A stretch of 64,000 nt of DNA from Rubidibacter lacunae KORDI 51-2 (GTDB lineage: Bacteria; Cyanobacteriota; Cyanobacteriia; Cyanobacteriales; Rubidibacteraceae): assembly GCF_000473895.1 (NCBI RefSeq), contig NZ_ASSJ01000066.1:1-64000 (forward strand), written 5' to 3'. The notes beneath the pieces are model-generated. The model ran no database searches and was not told where the DNA came from. It saw only the letters and a list, made by a program, of their open reading frames with translations. Positions within the stretch are counted from its first letter, which is position 1. Each line of letters begins with the position of its first letter. The position numbers and the translations under genes were made by a program. Shown in pieces: positions 46,105 to 57,840 of the stretch.

Positions 46105-47034
46105 TTAATCCAGCTTCTTCTGCAGCTTATTCCGAACCAGGATTGCCGTTGCATTCATCGACAACAACACGACCATCAAGATGATAATGCCAGTGGCTGC
46201 CAAGTCGTGAAAATCCTGCTGCGGCCTCGACACCCAGTTATAGATCTGAATGGGCATGACCGTAAACGGCGACCGCACGCCCTCCCAAATTGGATTCAGC
46301 GGCGGCAAGAACGCAATGTAAGTTAGCGCGCCAACCGTGATGAGCGATGCAGTATCGCCGATCGCCCGCGAAAGGGCCAGAATTGTCCCGGTCAGGATGC
46401 CCGGCATCGCTAACGGTAAGATTTGTTCGCGAACGACCTGCCAGCGCGTTGCACCAAGCGCCAGTCCGCCCTGCCGCAAACTGCCCGGAACGGCACGCAA
46501 TGCCTCGCGCGTCGACACGATGATGATCGGCAAGATCAATAGCGACATCGTCAACGCTCCGGCCAGTACGGAGCGGCCGTTTGTGATCGCTTGCATGGTG
46601 CGCACGAAGGCTTGTAAGCCCAACAGTCCGTAAATAATCGAGGGAACGGCTGCCAGATTGCCAATATTGATCTCGATCGCCTTGGCAATAGCCGTATCGG
46701 CAGCAAACTCTTCGAGAAAGATGCCCGAACCTACCCCCACGACAAACGAGATCGATGCCGTCAGGACTAGCAGCCAAATGCTCCCAACCCACGCTGATAA
46801 GAACCCGGCTTGCTCGGGCTTACGCGACGGGAAGTTCGTCAGGAAATCCCAGCTGAGATATCGTGCGCCGTCAGAAACAACATCAGCGAGCAGAACAACT
46901 AGCACGACCAAACCGACGAATGTGGCGATCGCGCTTGTGTACATAAAGAGTCTGCCAATCAGATAGCGCTTGGGCAGATTGACCGCAAATGGCGACGCTG
47001 GCGAACTATCTGAAGTTGGTTCTGCAGTAGTCAT
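46105..47034 (-). CDS. pstA: Phosphate ABC transporter permease PstA
   Basis: A 309-residue inner-membrane permease with about six hydrophobic segments (YTSAIATFVGLVVLVVLLAD, VGSIWLLVLTASISFVVGVG, SIIYGLLGLQAFV, ALTMSLLILPIIIVSTREAL). The coupling region EALRAVPGSLRQGGLALGAT and the loop DTASLITVGALTYIAFLPPL are standard for PstA. Its start overlaps the pstC stop by 4 bp (ATGA), indicating translational coupling. Confidence 0.94.
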   Translation of the reverse strand: MTTAEPTSDSSPASPFAVNLPKRYLIGRLFMYTSAIATFVGLVVLVVLLADVVSDGARYLSWDFLTNFPSRKPEQAGFLSAWVGSIWLLVLTASISFVVGVGSGIFLEEFAADTAIAKAIEINIGNLAAVPSIIYGLLGLQAFVRTMQAITNGRSVLAGALTMSLLILPIIIVSTREALRAVPGSLRQGGLALGATRWQVVREQILPLAMPGILTGTILALSRAIGDTASLITVGALTYIAFLPPLNPIWEGVRSPFTVMPIQIYNWVSRPQQDFHDLAATGIIILMVVLLSMNATAILVRNKLQKKLD

Positions 47035-48029
47035 TCGTATTTCTCCCGGAACTTACGCACGAACCAAAAACTGAACGTGTTTAATGTCAATGTGAGCAGG
47101 AATAGAGTTGTACCAACCGTATACAGCGTTTTATGAGCTAGCGAACCGTAAGGTGCGTCGCCCAAACTTACCTGCACGATGAACGCAGTCATTGTCTGAA
47201 CGGGGACTAAGGGGCTGAGCGTTAGATTCGGGTTGGCACCTGCTGCCACGGTCACGATCATCGTCTCGCCAATTGCCCGCGAGACGGCAAGGATGAACGA
47301 AGCAACAATCCCCGACAGTGCCGCGGGAATCACGACGCCAAAAACGACTTCTCGCTTAGTGCTCCCCAACGCATAGGCTCCTTGACGTAGGCTTTGCGGT
47401 ACCGCGTAAATTGCATCTTCGCTGAGAGAGGCCACCAGCGGGACAATCATAATGCCCATAACGATGCCAGCACTGAGCGCGTTGAAGCTCTCCAACCTCA
47501 AGTCAAATGGCGACAGCAACGGATTGAGGACTGACTGCAACAGCGGTGTGACAAACAGCAGTGCGAAGTAACCGAATACGACGGTTGGCACGCCTGCCAG
47601 CACTTCCAAGGCAGGTTTGACCCAAGCTCGCAACTCGATCGGGGCGTACTCGCTCAGATATATTGCTGAAAGCAGTCCGATCGGCAGTGCTACAGAGATC
47701 GCGATCGTGGCGACCATAAATGTAGCGCTGATCAACACGAAGATTCCGAACTGTGGGTTGACGAACAGTGGCGTCCACTCCGTAGCCGTCAGAAAATGCC
47801 AGAATGCTGGCTCGGGGCGCCCCAACTCAACTTGTAGTTTTGCTAGATCGATAAAAAACTGGAATGTCTCGATCAGAAGTGTCAGCAGAATCCCAATTGT
47901 GGTTGCAACCGAAATCAACGCAAACAGTCCGAACAATCCGATAACAAAACGTTCGCTCCATTTGCTGAGGGTGCGGTTGGGGTGCCACAAACTGGCATCC
48001 GGTTCAGTTGGTGGCTGGTTTGCGGTCAT
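47031..48029 (-). CDS. pstC: Phosphate ABC transporter permease PstC
   Basis: A 332-residue permease, partner of PstA. Hydrophobic segments include VIGLFGLFALISVATTIGIL, FGIFVLISATFMVATIAISV and LEVLAGVPTVVFGYFALLFV. PstC-type sequence PLVASLSEDAIYAVPQSLRQ and AVSRAIGETMIVTVAAGANP is present. It begins about 100 bp after pstS and overlaps pstA by 4 bp. Confidence 0.94.
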   Translation of the reverse strand: MTANQPPTEPDASLWHPNRTLSKWSERFVIGLFGLFALISVATTIGILLTLLIETFQFFIDLAKLQVELGRPEPAFWHFLTATEWTPLFVNPQFGIFVLISATFMVATIAISVALPIGLLSAIYLSEYAPIELRAWVKPALEVLAGVPTVVFGYFALLFVTPLLQSVLNPLLSPFDLRLESFNALSAGIVMGIMIVPLVASLSEDAIYAVPQSLRQGAYALGSTKREVVFGVVIPAALSGIVASFILAVSRAIGETMIVTVAAGANPNLTLSPLVPVQTMTAFIVQVSLGDAPYGSLAHKTLYTVGTTLFLLTLTLNTFSFWFVRKFREKYE

Positions 48030-48128
48030 TCACTCAGGTCCCCTTTACGGACGAAACGCGTGACGGTTTCAGCGTAACCATTCGCGCGGATTGCAGATCT
48101 GCAGCGGCTAAACTGCCACTGTTCGTTA

Positions 48129-49217
48129 TTACAGTACGTCAGTTAGCTTCACACCAACCGTCGAACCTTCCGGAAACGCCGTTCCAATTTTGCGTTCGTT
48201 CAAGCGTGCTCGTGTTTTCTCGTAAAGAGAATCGCCTATTGCCACATAACCAACCTCAGCTACAAGTCCGCGGTTCTGAGCATTCAAGTAGAACTCGACA
48301 AATGCCTGTACTTCAGGCTTTTCCTCCACGGCAGACTTCTTCACATAGATAAAAATCGGACGCGCTAGGGGTTGGTAGGTACCGTTTTCTACCGTAGCCG
48401 TACTCGGTTCTATACAGCCGTTGCCGTTAGCAGCGTCACCATCATCGATCCCCAGTGCTTTTACCCGACCCTGGTTCTCCTCGTAGTAAGCCAAACCAAA
48501 GTAACCGAGCCCGCCAACATCATTGGCAACACCTTGGACGATGACGTTGTCGTCCTCACTAGCGGTGTAATCTCCGCGACTGGCACCCTCATCGCCTACG
48601 ATCGCATCGGTGAAATAATCGAACGTTCCCGAGTCCGTTCCAGGACCGTAGAGATTGAGTCCTTGGTCTGGGAACTCCGAGCGGACCTGATTCCAATTGC
48701 TGAGCTTGCCCTGAGCATCCGGGTGCCATGCCGTTGCCAATTCCTCGACCGTCAAGCAACCTACCCAGTGGTTGCTAGGGCTAACCACAACTGAAATGGC
48801 ATCGTAAGCCACAGGTAGCTCTATGTATTCGATACCAGCTTCATCGCAAGCGATTCTTTCAGACTCCTTAATCGGCCGCGATGCATTCGAAATATCGGTT
48901 TCGCCATTGCAAAACTTTTTGAAGCCACCACCCGTTCCCGAAATGCCGACAGTCACGCGCACGTCGGGGTGACCTCCCTGGAATTCCTCAGCCATAGCCT
49001 CGGTGATTGGAAAAACCGTGCTGGATCCATCGATCGGGATCGTACCGCTCAGTTGTTCCTTAACTCCATCACTGGCACCTGCGGCCGACGCTTCTCCCGG
49101 AGGGGCTGCGGACGAATCGGTTGATTCGCCACTATTGCAGGCAGTCAAGCTAGTAACAACTACCGCAGTCAATAGCAGACGCACGAGGACGCGGGCGTCT
49201 TGCTTGGCAACCATCAT
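48129..49217 (-). CDS. pstS: Phosphate-binding lipoprotein PstS/SphX
   Basis: A 362-residue periplasmic phosphate-binding protein, first gene of the operon. The N-terminus has a lipobox LTAC with Cys27 as anchor. Phosphate-binding signatures are [40 protein letters not shown] with NASRP, and [14 protein letters not shown] Ser/Ala/Gly-rich linker (about 30-50) follows the anchor. The sequence is of the PstS/SphX type seen in cyanobacteria. A Pho box about 55-75 bp upstream suggests induction by phosphate starvation. Confidence 0.94.
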   Translation of the reverse strand: MMVAKQDARVLVRLLLTAVVVTSLTACNSGESTDSSAAPPGEASAAGASDGVKEQLSGTIPIDGSSTVFPITEAMAEEFQGGHPDVRVTVGISGTGGGFKKFCNGETDISNASRPIKESERIACDEAGIEYIELPVAYDAISVVVSPSNHWVGCLTVEELATAWHPDAQGKLSNWNQVRSEFPDQGLNLYGPGTDSGTFDYFTDAIVGDEGASRGDYTASEDDNVIVQGVANDVGGLGYFGLAYYEENQGRVKALGIDDGDAANGNGCIEPSTATVENGTYQPLARPIFIYVKKSAVEEKPEVQAFVEFYLNAQNRGLVAEVGYVAIGDSLYEKTRARLNERKIGTAFPEGSTVGVKLTDVL

Positions 49218-49271
49218 TCCAGTCTCCCCGCATGCAGAATTCTACCTTGTGCTCAAAAACATAGCGCTTGT

Positions 49272-49290
49272 TTGTAAAGGTCAGGTTAAC
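49272..49290 (-). promoter_or_regulatory. Pho box upstream of pstS
   Basis: Read on the minus strand: GTTAACCT, GAC, CTTTACAA. These are two 8-bp repeats spaced by 3 bp, a good but not perfect match to the cyanobacterial Pho box, at 55-73 bp before the pstS start. Expected regulator: SphR/PhoB under low phosphate. Confidence 0.65.
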
Positions 49291-50023
49291 TCCTCCGAGA
49301 CTGCGCGCGGCAGACATAAATCGTCTCAAATTACTCATTCAAGTAGCCAAGCCGATTCAGTTTCCCGCAAAAGCTGCGCCCGACTAGGCATTTCCATCAG
49401 TTCCAGCGATCTTCAATAATTTCCTCTTTGCCATTTCAACGATCGCTTGCGAGGTATTAGCGCACTTTCACGTTCAATTGGCGAGCGACTGCAGTGCACT
49501 AAACGCTTGATTCGACCCTTGACTGCAACCGAGCGGCAGGTTAAGCCGTGCATGTGCTAGCGCCACAGGTATAGCTAGCCACTCAGTAGGGGAACTCTAT
49601 GTTTAGTTGGCCATCCAACCGATTTTCCCGGCTGCACGGGCAACCAACTCTGGCTCCGATCCGGTCCCCAACAGAGGGCAAACGAAAACTAGGTATCTCA
49701 GCCCCTTTTTCGCAATAAGCGGGGCTAGATCTGGACTTGTTGAGAACTAGAAAGCAAGTTCCAGCATACAGATCGCGGAAGGGCACCTCGAAAAATTCCC
49801 CGATCGGGGCGTACCAGCGGCTGAAATGCCTGTGCTGCTTTCCGATCTTTGGTTTTGGAGCTGCCGATCTTCGGTTTTGGAGAATTAATCGAGTTCCCCT
49901 GAAACCCTGATTTCGGTCGTGGCACAGAAATTTTTATGTGCTTGCTCCAGTCTGGGCAAGATCGAACTAGACAATGTATGCTTTTACGTCCTATACTGGT
50001 TTCTTGCGAGTTAGCAGAATACG
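49291..50023. other. Intergenic region with one IS-end-like repeat
   Basis: About 730 bp between divergent pstS and rplS. No gene is visible. GGGCACCTCGAAAAATT at 49781-49797 matches the repeats at 12386 and 37832. Just after it, near 49840-49880, GATCTTTGGTTTTGGAG and GATCTTCGGTTTTGGAG form a short direct repeat. The rplS promoter should be near the right end. Confidence 0.45.
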
Positions 50024-50380
50024 ATGAAAGCGCAAGAAATTATCCGCTCCTTCGAGCAGGAGCAGATGAAGGATGACTTGCCGACAATCCACATCGGCGA
50101 CACCGTGCGCGTTGGCGTACGCATCCGTGAAGGCAGCAAAGAGCGCGTCCAACCCTTTGAGGGGACGGTAATCGCCAAGCGTCATGGCGGCATAAATGCC
50201 ACGATGACAGTCCGGAAGGTGTTTCAAGGTGTTGGGGTCGAGCGTGTCTTTCTGCTCCACTCTCCCCGCATCGAGAAGATTAAGATCGTGCGCCGAGGCA
50301 AGGTTCGGCGGGCAAAACTTTATTATCTTCGGAATCGCGTCGGCAAAGCAACACGCGTAAAACAGCGTTTCGACCGCTAG
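50024..50380 (+). CDS. rplS: 50S ribosomal protein L19
   Basis: A 118-residue ribosomal protein at the 30S-50S interface. The family pattern is clear: [60 protein letters not shown] and [20 protein letters not shown] with the end [12 protein letters not shown]. The length is typical. It is monocistronic here. Confidence 0.97.
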   Translation: MKAQEIIRSFEQEQMKDDLPTIHIGDTVRVGVRIREGSKERVQPFEGTVIAKRHGGINATMTVRKVFQGVGVERVFLLHSPRIEKIKIVRRGKVRRAKLYYLRNRVGKATRVKQRFDR

Positions 50381-51411
50381 CAATTGCTTCGGGTGCTGAC
50401 CAACTGGTGCTGGCTAACTATAGAGTTAGGGCTGGAACTGAACTAGATTTAGGGAGTTTTAACCTAGGCGGTTGGTCGGTAAGCGTGCATTCTTAGATGA
50501 GTTGCTAGAACGCAAAACTCCAAGATAGTGCCTGCGTACTATTCATTTTCTTGCATCCCTCACACATTTGGAAAAACTGCAATGGTGATACAGAAACCGT
50601 TGCAGTTATTTAACTTAACTGTAAAAGCTCGTCTGACATCCGTATAAACGGACTTGCTTGCATATACCCACATACTGTTTTGTCAAAAATTGGGGATTTT
50701 TTATCCCCAAAACAGACAAAAACTCTTCTTATAATGCCCGGAACAGGTCTTTAGTACAGTCGTGGTTTTGGGGGCTGTGGGATGGCTATGGCGATAGTAT
50801 AAAAGTTATTGATGGGCATGGGCAGTTCTTATTTCTTTGTAAGGGGCGTCGTTATATTTATCTTTTGCTTGGCGGACGCACCGACCAACGTACTGGCGGT
50901 GAAGAAAATCCCTTAAATCGTTGGTCGAGGAAAACCTAAATGCGGCTATAGACGTCATGGTTAATGAGTTGGTTCGTATCGCCTTTAGAAGGTTTATCAA
51001 TCTAAATATCCACGTGTAACTCACTTTCTGGGTCGAAGTAGATATGGTCCGGGCCAAAAGGGTAGGGGGAATTCGGACGTTATAAACCGGTTTTTGGCTG
51101 GTAATTTTTATGTAAATTTATACAACGCCTAAGACAGATGAGGCAAGCAATCCTTAGGAGTGAAGCCTCCCGATCTGCCATCTCTGTCGCAGCACTTCCT
51201 AGAGTTGGTAATAGCCCTCATCAGCACTCCAGACAAAGAACGACTAAATTGACAGATCTCCGTTCGAGCCGTCCCGAACCTCTCGATGAAAGCAGCAGAA
51301 GAACAGAGCGACTTTTCAGGCTGCCTTTAAAGTAACTGAAGAGGAGTCGGGCCAAGATCCGCTACGAAAACGGTTGCGGTGCGATGTTGGTGCTAGGATG
51401 TCCGCAATATG
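50381..51411. other. Intergenic region, A+T-rich, with two hairpins and no firm gene
   Basis: About 1 kb. GGAGTTTT (50453-50460) and AAAACTCC (50514-50521) could pair across 53 nt. TTGGGGAT (50690-50697) and ATCCCCAA (50703-50710) form a perfect 8-bp stem; on the minus strand it is followed by TTTTTG and would work as a terminator for minus-strand transcription. A plus frame at 50658-50939 (DSIKVIDGHGQFLFLCKGRR then YIYLLLGGRTDQRTGGEENP) looks partly protein-like but has no recognised family. Confidence 0.4.
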
Positions 51412-52898
<1,487 letters not shown>

Positions 52899-53017
52899 TC
52901 GCTCCCGCGAAGCAAACCTCGCGTCGCAGAACCTCGACGGGTAGGGCAAACACTCTATACTTTGTTGTCTCGGGCGCCGGTCGCGATCGCTCGAGACAAC
53001 ACTAAAGGGTTGCTGGA

Positions 53018-53045
53018 AAGGGTCGTCCTGCGACCCTTCTATTTC
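53018..53045 (+). terminator. Intrinsic terminator after thiC
   Basis: AAGGGTCG, loop TCCTG, CGACCCTT, then CTATTTCC. A perfect 8-bp G+C-rich stem about 120 bp after thiC. The T-run is short. The rest of 52899-53247 shows no gene. Confidence 0.7.
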
Positions 53046-53247
53046 CTAAGTTGGCGCAGACGATGTGTCGAGAAAAAGGATCTTCGAGTTGCTTCAAATC
53101 GCTCGCGATCGCACCCAACCTAAAACTTTCCCGCAGTATTCCACTATGCTGCTGTATCTACAGCTGTTGCTGTAAAGATACCTTAAACTGAAATCTGGTC
53201 CGTGCTAGCCATAGGTGCTAGACGACAGTCATTTGTGTGAGGGCAAT

Positions 53248-54264
53248 ATGTCCGTTCAATTACAGCAAGCGATCGCCGTTGGCAAGTACATCGTCGAGCA
53301 GCGCCTGCGCGGGCGCAAGCACTTCCCGCTGGTGCTGATGCTGGAGCCATTATTCCGGTGCAATCTTGCCTGCTCCGGTTGCGGGAAGATCCAACATCCA
53401 ACCGAAATCCTCAAACAGAATCTCAGCCCCGAGGATTGTTTCAAGGCCGTTGAGGAATGCGGTGCGCCGGTCGTATCGATTCCGGGCGGTGAGCCGCTGC
53501 TGCACCCGCAGATCGACGCCATCGTTGCCGGGTTGGTCGCGCGCAAGAAATTTGTCTATCTCTGCACGAATGGCATCTTGTTGGCTAAAAGCCTACATAA
53601 GTTCCAGCCCTCTCCGCACTTGACCTTTAGCGTGCACTTAGATGGACTGCGCGAGCATCACGATAAGTGCGTGGATCGCGTCGGGGTGTTTGACAAGGCC
53701 ATTGCCGCGATCCGCGAAGCGAAAGCGCAGGGGTTCCGCGTCACCACGAACACGACAATTTTCGATGGCGCCGACCCTCAGGAGATGCAGGAGTTCTTCG
53801 ACTTCGTGTCGGAGTTGGGCGTGGACGGCATGATGGTGTCGCCCGGATACAGTTATGAGTGGGCACCGGACCAAGAGCACTTCCTCAAGAGCGAGCAGAC
53901 CCGAGCCCTTTTCCGCCAGATCCTAGCGCCGTTTTATGCGGGTCAGAAACAGTGGGAATTCAACCACAACCCCCTATTTCTAGACTTCCTCATCGGCGAG
54001 AAGGATTACGAATGTACGCCGTGGGGCAGCCCGAGCTACAGCGTTCTCGGCTGGCAGAAACCCTGCTACCTTCTCAACGAGGGGCACTACAAGACGTTTC
54101 GGGAACTGATCGACAATACCGACTGGAGTCAATACGGTCGCAAGAGTGGTAATCCAAAGTGTGCCGACTGCATGGTGCATTGCGGTTTCGAGCCGACGGC
54201 GGCGACAGACGCACTCCAGCCTCAGAATATGGGTCGGGCCATCGGCGCGCTGTTCGGCGGTTAA
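53248..54264 (+). CDS. hpnH: Adenosyl-hopene transferase HpnH
   Basis: A 338-residue radical-SAM enzyme that attaches an adenosyl group to diploptene, the first step of C35 hopanoid side-chain synthesis. The cluster motif is [17 protein letters not shown] with Cys38, Cys42 and Cys45. [46 protein letters not shown] and the C-terminal [15 protein letters not shown] are as in the family. The ATG at 53248, behind GAGGG, gives the standard length; the longer frame from 53215 adds 11 unlikely residues. Other hopanoid genes are not nearby. Confidence 0.93.
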   Translation: MSVQLQQAIAVGKYIVEQRLRGRKHFPLVLMLEPLFRCNLACSGCGKIQHPTEILKQNLSPEDCFKAVEECGAPVVSIPGGEPLLHPQIDAIVAGLVARKKFVYLCTNGILLAKSLHKFQPSPHLTFSVHLDGLREHHDKCVDRVGVFDKAIAAIREAKAQGFRVTTNTTIFDGADPQEMQEFFDFVSELGVDGMMVSPGYSYEWAPDQEHFLKSEQTRALFRQILAPFYAGQKQWEFNHNPLFLDFLIGEKDYECTPWGSPSYSVLGWQKPCYLLNEGHYKTFRELIDNTDWSQYGRKSGNPKCADCMVHCGFEPTAATDALQPQNMGRAIGALFGG

Positions 54265-54335
54265 GCCTTGCGGTCGGTTAAGTTCGGTCGAGCCTGCGAG
54301 CGATCGCCCGCAGGCTGGTGGTTATGGACAACGCA

Positions 54336-56909
54336 TTAACCGATCGAGATCGCCATCTGCTGCCCCAGTTTCAGTAGGTTATGCAGTTCGCGATCGTGCG
54401 GATCGGTCTCTCGGCTGGTATTGCGACAATCGCGCCACCAGGCATAGAAGAGCTCTTGTGCCTGAGCGAGATCGATGCCGGCGTCGAGCGCGCGACCGAG
54501 CGCGAGCATCCGCTCGACTAGGGCGGTCAGCTCGGCGTGGTTTGGTTGCTCGCCGTGCAATAACTCCCAAAGCGTTCGCAGGATCAACCGCTCCAGGATG
54601 TCTCGTGCCTCGGGCACGTCAAGGGTGCAGCGCAGGTGGTGGGCTTCGGTCGCGATCGCGTCGAGCTCGGTTAGGTGATTGGCGCGGTGGGTCGGCTCGG
54701 CGATCGACTGCTCGAGCGCGCGGGCAGCCAGCGTCGCTCGGTGGGCGATCGCGATTTCGGCCGCCACCTGCAGCTCGCGCGAGACCGGCAGCTCGTCGCG
54801 GTGGAACGCGGCCAAGATGCTGTAGTTGTCGCGGTAGACCTGGGTGTAGAGTTGGTCGAGGCGGCGCTGGGTCGCTGCTGCAAGTTGTTGCATCAGTCGG
54901 TGGCGCTCCTCGGTGAAGAGAGTTTCCAACCCCAGCGACTGGGTGCCGAAATGTTCGGTCATGGTTGAAATCGTCCGCGCGGCGCTAGCGTGACGCAAGC
55001 TATCGAACAAGTGCGAACGCAGCTGCGCGTATTCGCGGCGGCCGGTGAAGGGCTGGATGCAGCAGTGAAAGTCCCATCCACCTAAGTGCAGTACGGCAAA
55101 AATGAGGTGCTCGCTTTCGCGGGTGATTTGCGAAGTTAGCTCTAACTGTCCGACTGCCAAGGTTAGGGTGCCGAGGTGCTGGCGTTGGTAATCGAGTTGC
55201 TGGACGTCGTAGCAGTAGGCGCGGCGGGTAAGCGGGAGCGCGGCAAACAGCGAGCCGATCGCGCAGTGAGCGGCAACCTGTTCGATCGTCACGCGGGCGG
55301 GTTCGACCAACTGCCGGTAGACGTCCTCGCCATCAACGAAGCAGTCGACATTACTCGGTGCGTGGCGCAGACGGGCGCGGAACTCGGTTTCGAGCTGAAT
55401 GCCGCAAGCATCGCCCCCTAACTCGATCGCCCGCGCGGCGTAGCGCAAGATCTGCGTGCCTTCCGGACGTGAAATCTCGTCAAAGAACCAACCGCAGCTG
55501 GTAAACATCAACATCGAGTGCCGCTGCATCTCTAGCAAGCGCCATGCGTCTACCTGCTCGTCGGCGCTCAGCGGATGGTGTTGGTGTTGCTCTAGAAACT
55601 CTGCCGCGTTAGCTGCCGAGCGATCGCGCACCACCTCCACATAGGCATCGCGGGCCGCCCAGGGGTCGCGCAGCAACTGGCTGCCGGCTTCGGTGAAGAT
55701 CGTACCGAGGCGATCGCGCAACCAATTGAGCGCGTCGCGCAGAGGACGCCGCCACTTTTGGTTCCATTCACCGCCGCCGCCGCATCCGCAATCGTCTTGC
55801 CAGCGATCGACTCCGTGGCTGCAACTCCATGCCGTAACCGGTTTGAGTTCCACTTCCCAGGTTGGCGGGCACAGGCTCAGGTAATGGGCGTAGTTCGTCG
55901 TCGTCCAACCGCGTTGGGGGAATTCGTGGATGAACGCGTAAGCGACGCACTTTTCCGCGCCGCCCTTATGATGTCCGAACGTTTCTCCATCCGTGGCGAT
56001 GTTGATCAATTGCGACTGACGGCGGTCGCCGCGCACGGCCTGCCCGAGCCGGCCGCCGAGGTGGTGCGAGCTATTCAGCACGTCGCCGAAGCCCATATCG
56101 CGAGAGATCGGACCGTCGTAGAAGAAAATATCGACGTACGGACGATCGCCCGTGGCATCGGGCGGGCCGACGTAGCAACGATAGGGACGCGTCGGATCGA
56201 TTTGCGAGCCGCCGACGCCGTGCCAAGTGGGGTCGGGATCGTGCTCCGTCGGCCGCAAGCGACAGCGCTCGGCTTGGGAGGGTGCAAGGATGACAAAGCG
56301 AATGCCTTCGGCTGCCATTAGGGAGAGCGTCGGATAGTCGATTGCCGTCTCCGCCAACCACATGCCTTCGGGATCGCGACCGAAGCGACCGCGGAAGTCG
56401 GCAACACCCCAGCGGATTTGAGTGCGCTTGTCGCCCTCGTTAGCCAGCGGCAAGATGATGTGGTTGTACACCTGAGCGATCGCGTTGCCGTGACCGTTCA
56501 GGCGCTCGCAGCTTTTGCGATCGGCATCGAGGATGCGCTGATAAGTCTCGAGATCGTGGCGTTCCAACCACGACATCAGCGTCGGTCCGATGTTGAAGCT
56601 GAGGAACTCGAAGTTGTTAACGATATCGATAATTTGCTCGGATTCGTCGAGAATGCGCGCAAAGGCATTGGGGCGATAGCACTCGTGGAGGATGCGCTCG
56701 TTCCAGTCGTGAAACGGGTGGGCGCTTGGCTGGCGCTCGATCGCGTCGATGTAGGGATTCTCGCGCGGCGGTTGGTAAAAGTGACCGTGGACCGTCACGT
56801 AGACGCCCGTTGCGATCAGCAACGGGTCCGGCGCGATTGCGCTCGAAGTCACCGCCATGGGGGTATCTTTCGTCGCTTCGGCGGCCGCTGTAGGCTTTTC
56901 GGCGTCCAT
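54336..56909 (-). CDS. Glycoside hydrolase family 57 enzyme with DUF3536
   Basis: An 857-residue protein. The GH57 domain opens with VYVTVHGHFYQPPRENPYID near 37-56, then NFEFLSFNIGPTLMSWLERH and FGRDPEGMWLAETAIDYPTL with Glu187 in the position of a GH57 conserved acid. YAHYLSLCPPTWEVELKP and the Gly/Cys-rich DRWQDDCGCGGGGEWNQKWR are typical of the DUF3536 group. The C-terminal half is helical. The family acts on alpha-glucans such as glycogen-like polymers; the exact substrate of this group is not established. Likely cytosolic, since no signal peptide is seen. Confidence 0.87.
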   Translation of the reverse strand: MDAEKPTAAAEATKDTPMAVTSSAIAPDPLLIATGVYVTVHGHFYQPPRENPYIDAIERQPSAHPFHDWNERILHECYRPNAFARILDESEQIIDIVNNFEFLSFNIGPTLMSWLERHDLETYQRILDADRKSCERLNGHGNAIAQVYNHIILPLANEGDKRTQIRWGVADFRGRFGRDPEGMWLAETAIDYPTLSLMAAEGIRFVILAPSQAERCRLRPTEHDPDPTWHGVGGSQIDPTRPYRCYVGPPDATGDRPYVDIFFYDGPISRDMGFGDVLNSSHHLGGRLGQAVRGDRRQSQLINIATDGETFGHHKGGAEKCVAYAFIHEFPQRGWTTTNYAHYLSLCPPTWEVELKPVTAWSCSHGVDRWQDDCGCGGGGEWNQKWRRPLRDALNWLRDRLGTIFTEAGSQLLRDPWAARDAYVEVVRDRSAANAAEFLEQHQHHPLSADEQVDAWRLLEMQRHSMLMFTSCGWFFDEISRPEGTQILRYAARAIELGGDACGIQLETEFRARLRHAPSNVDCFVDGEDVYRQLVEPARVTIEQVAAHCAIGSLFAALPLTRRAYCYDVQQLDYQRQHLGTLTLAVGQLELTSQITRESEHLIFAVLHLGGWDFHCCIQPFTGRREYAQLRSHLFDSLRHASAARTISTMTEHFGTQSLGLETLFTEERHRLMQQLAAATQRRLDQLYTQVYRDNYSILAAFHRDELPVSRELQVAAEIAIAHRATLAARALEQSIAEPTHRANHLTELDAIATEAHHLRCTLDVPEARDILERLILRTLWELLHGEQPNHAELTALVERMLALGRALDAGIDLAQAQELFYAWWRDCRNTSRETDPHDRELHNLLKLGQQMAISIG

Positions 56910-57567
56910 GATCTACTCATTGAGGGGGTGTGTTTCGGAGCAAGCTCGGGCGATCGCTCGCAGCGTATTGCCAACGGCACCTTAACAGTCCTAAATGTAA
57001 TTAGTAACGCGATCCCCAAATGTATAAAGCTTTCTGTTGGGATACTTAATGACGAGAGTTGTAAAGGGACGGCAAGGAAAAGAAAAGGACCGCAACAATA
57101 GTTCATTTAATAGTGATTACCGCTCATTTTAGGGACCGAAATCTGGCTGGATTTCCATGCCAGCATCCCATTACGAAAATACCAATGAAGTTTTAAGCGG
57201 CATTCAAACGACCTCAAAAGATGTTGGCATGCAGTTATTTTGGCAGGCAGTTCAAGTCCGCCCGACCGCGATTGCAACTGAGTCGCAAAACCGTTGCAAT
57301 GCCGGGGGGGGAGGAGTTTGGGGACGGAAATTAGATCGTCAGATTTGCTTTGAATTATTGGCGTGCGATCGCTCTGCTTCGCAGGGAGAACTAGCGGGCG
57401 ATCGCAGAACGGATTGCAAGCAGGAGGTCGGGATTGCCTGCGGTCAAACTCCCCACAAGTCGCCGCATGATAGCCGCCGGCTGCCGGCGTCGATCGCCAC
57501 TTTCAGTGCCATCGCACCGAGCTGGATTCGATTCTGGAAGAGTGCTGCGAGCAATCGAGCGCTTAGC
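56910..57567. other. Intergenic region, no gene recognised
   Basis: About 650 bp upstream of the GH57 gene. The part next to it (56990-57130) is A+T-rich and should hold its promoter. No coding sequence or RNA was recognised. Confidence 0.35.
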
Positions 57568-57840
57568 TTATGGTCCGGAAAAGACGGCTTCTTCCACGTC
57601 GCCGCGACTGAGCGAGTAGCGAAACGAACGATTGACATCGGTGCCGTCTGCCCCGGCTTCGATGTAGCGCACGACAATTTCTTCAACATCTAAGCAGATT
57701 TCTGCTTTCCACTGTGGTTGCTCGATGAACCAGCGGTGGAGATCGTCGCAATCGCGCAGGCAGCCCCGATCGCGCAGCCACTGCTCGAGGTCGGGCAGGG
57801 GGTGATTGTACAGAGGCGTTTCGGCAGGCGGCAACGTCAT
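57568..57840 (-). CDS. DUF3143 protein
   Basis: A 90-residue protein: LPPAETPLYNHPLPDLEQWL at the start, RDRGCLRDCDDLHRWFIEQP, then WKAEICLDVEEIVVRYIEAG and SFRYSLSRGDVEEAVFSGP at the end, the fixed C-terminus of DUF3143. This is a short cyanobacterial family of unknown function. Its ATG overlaps the stop of the J-domain gene by 4 bp (57837-57840), so the two are translationally coupled and may work together. Confidence 0.85.
   Translation of the reverse strand: MTLPPAETPLYNHPLPDLEQWLRDRGCLRDCDDLHRWFIEQPQWKAEICLDVEEIVVRYIEAGADGTDVNRSFRYSLSRGDVEEAVFSGP

Noticed and set aside
50453-50521. tRNA-like sequence with an 8-bp terminal stem downstream of rplS
   Set aside because: It lacks a T-arm with GTTCRA, a plausible anticodon arm and CCA context; only the outer stem pairs.
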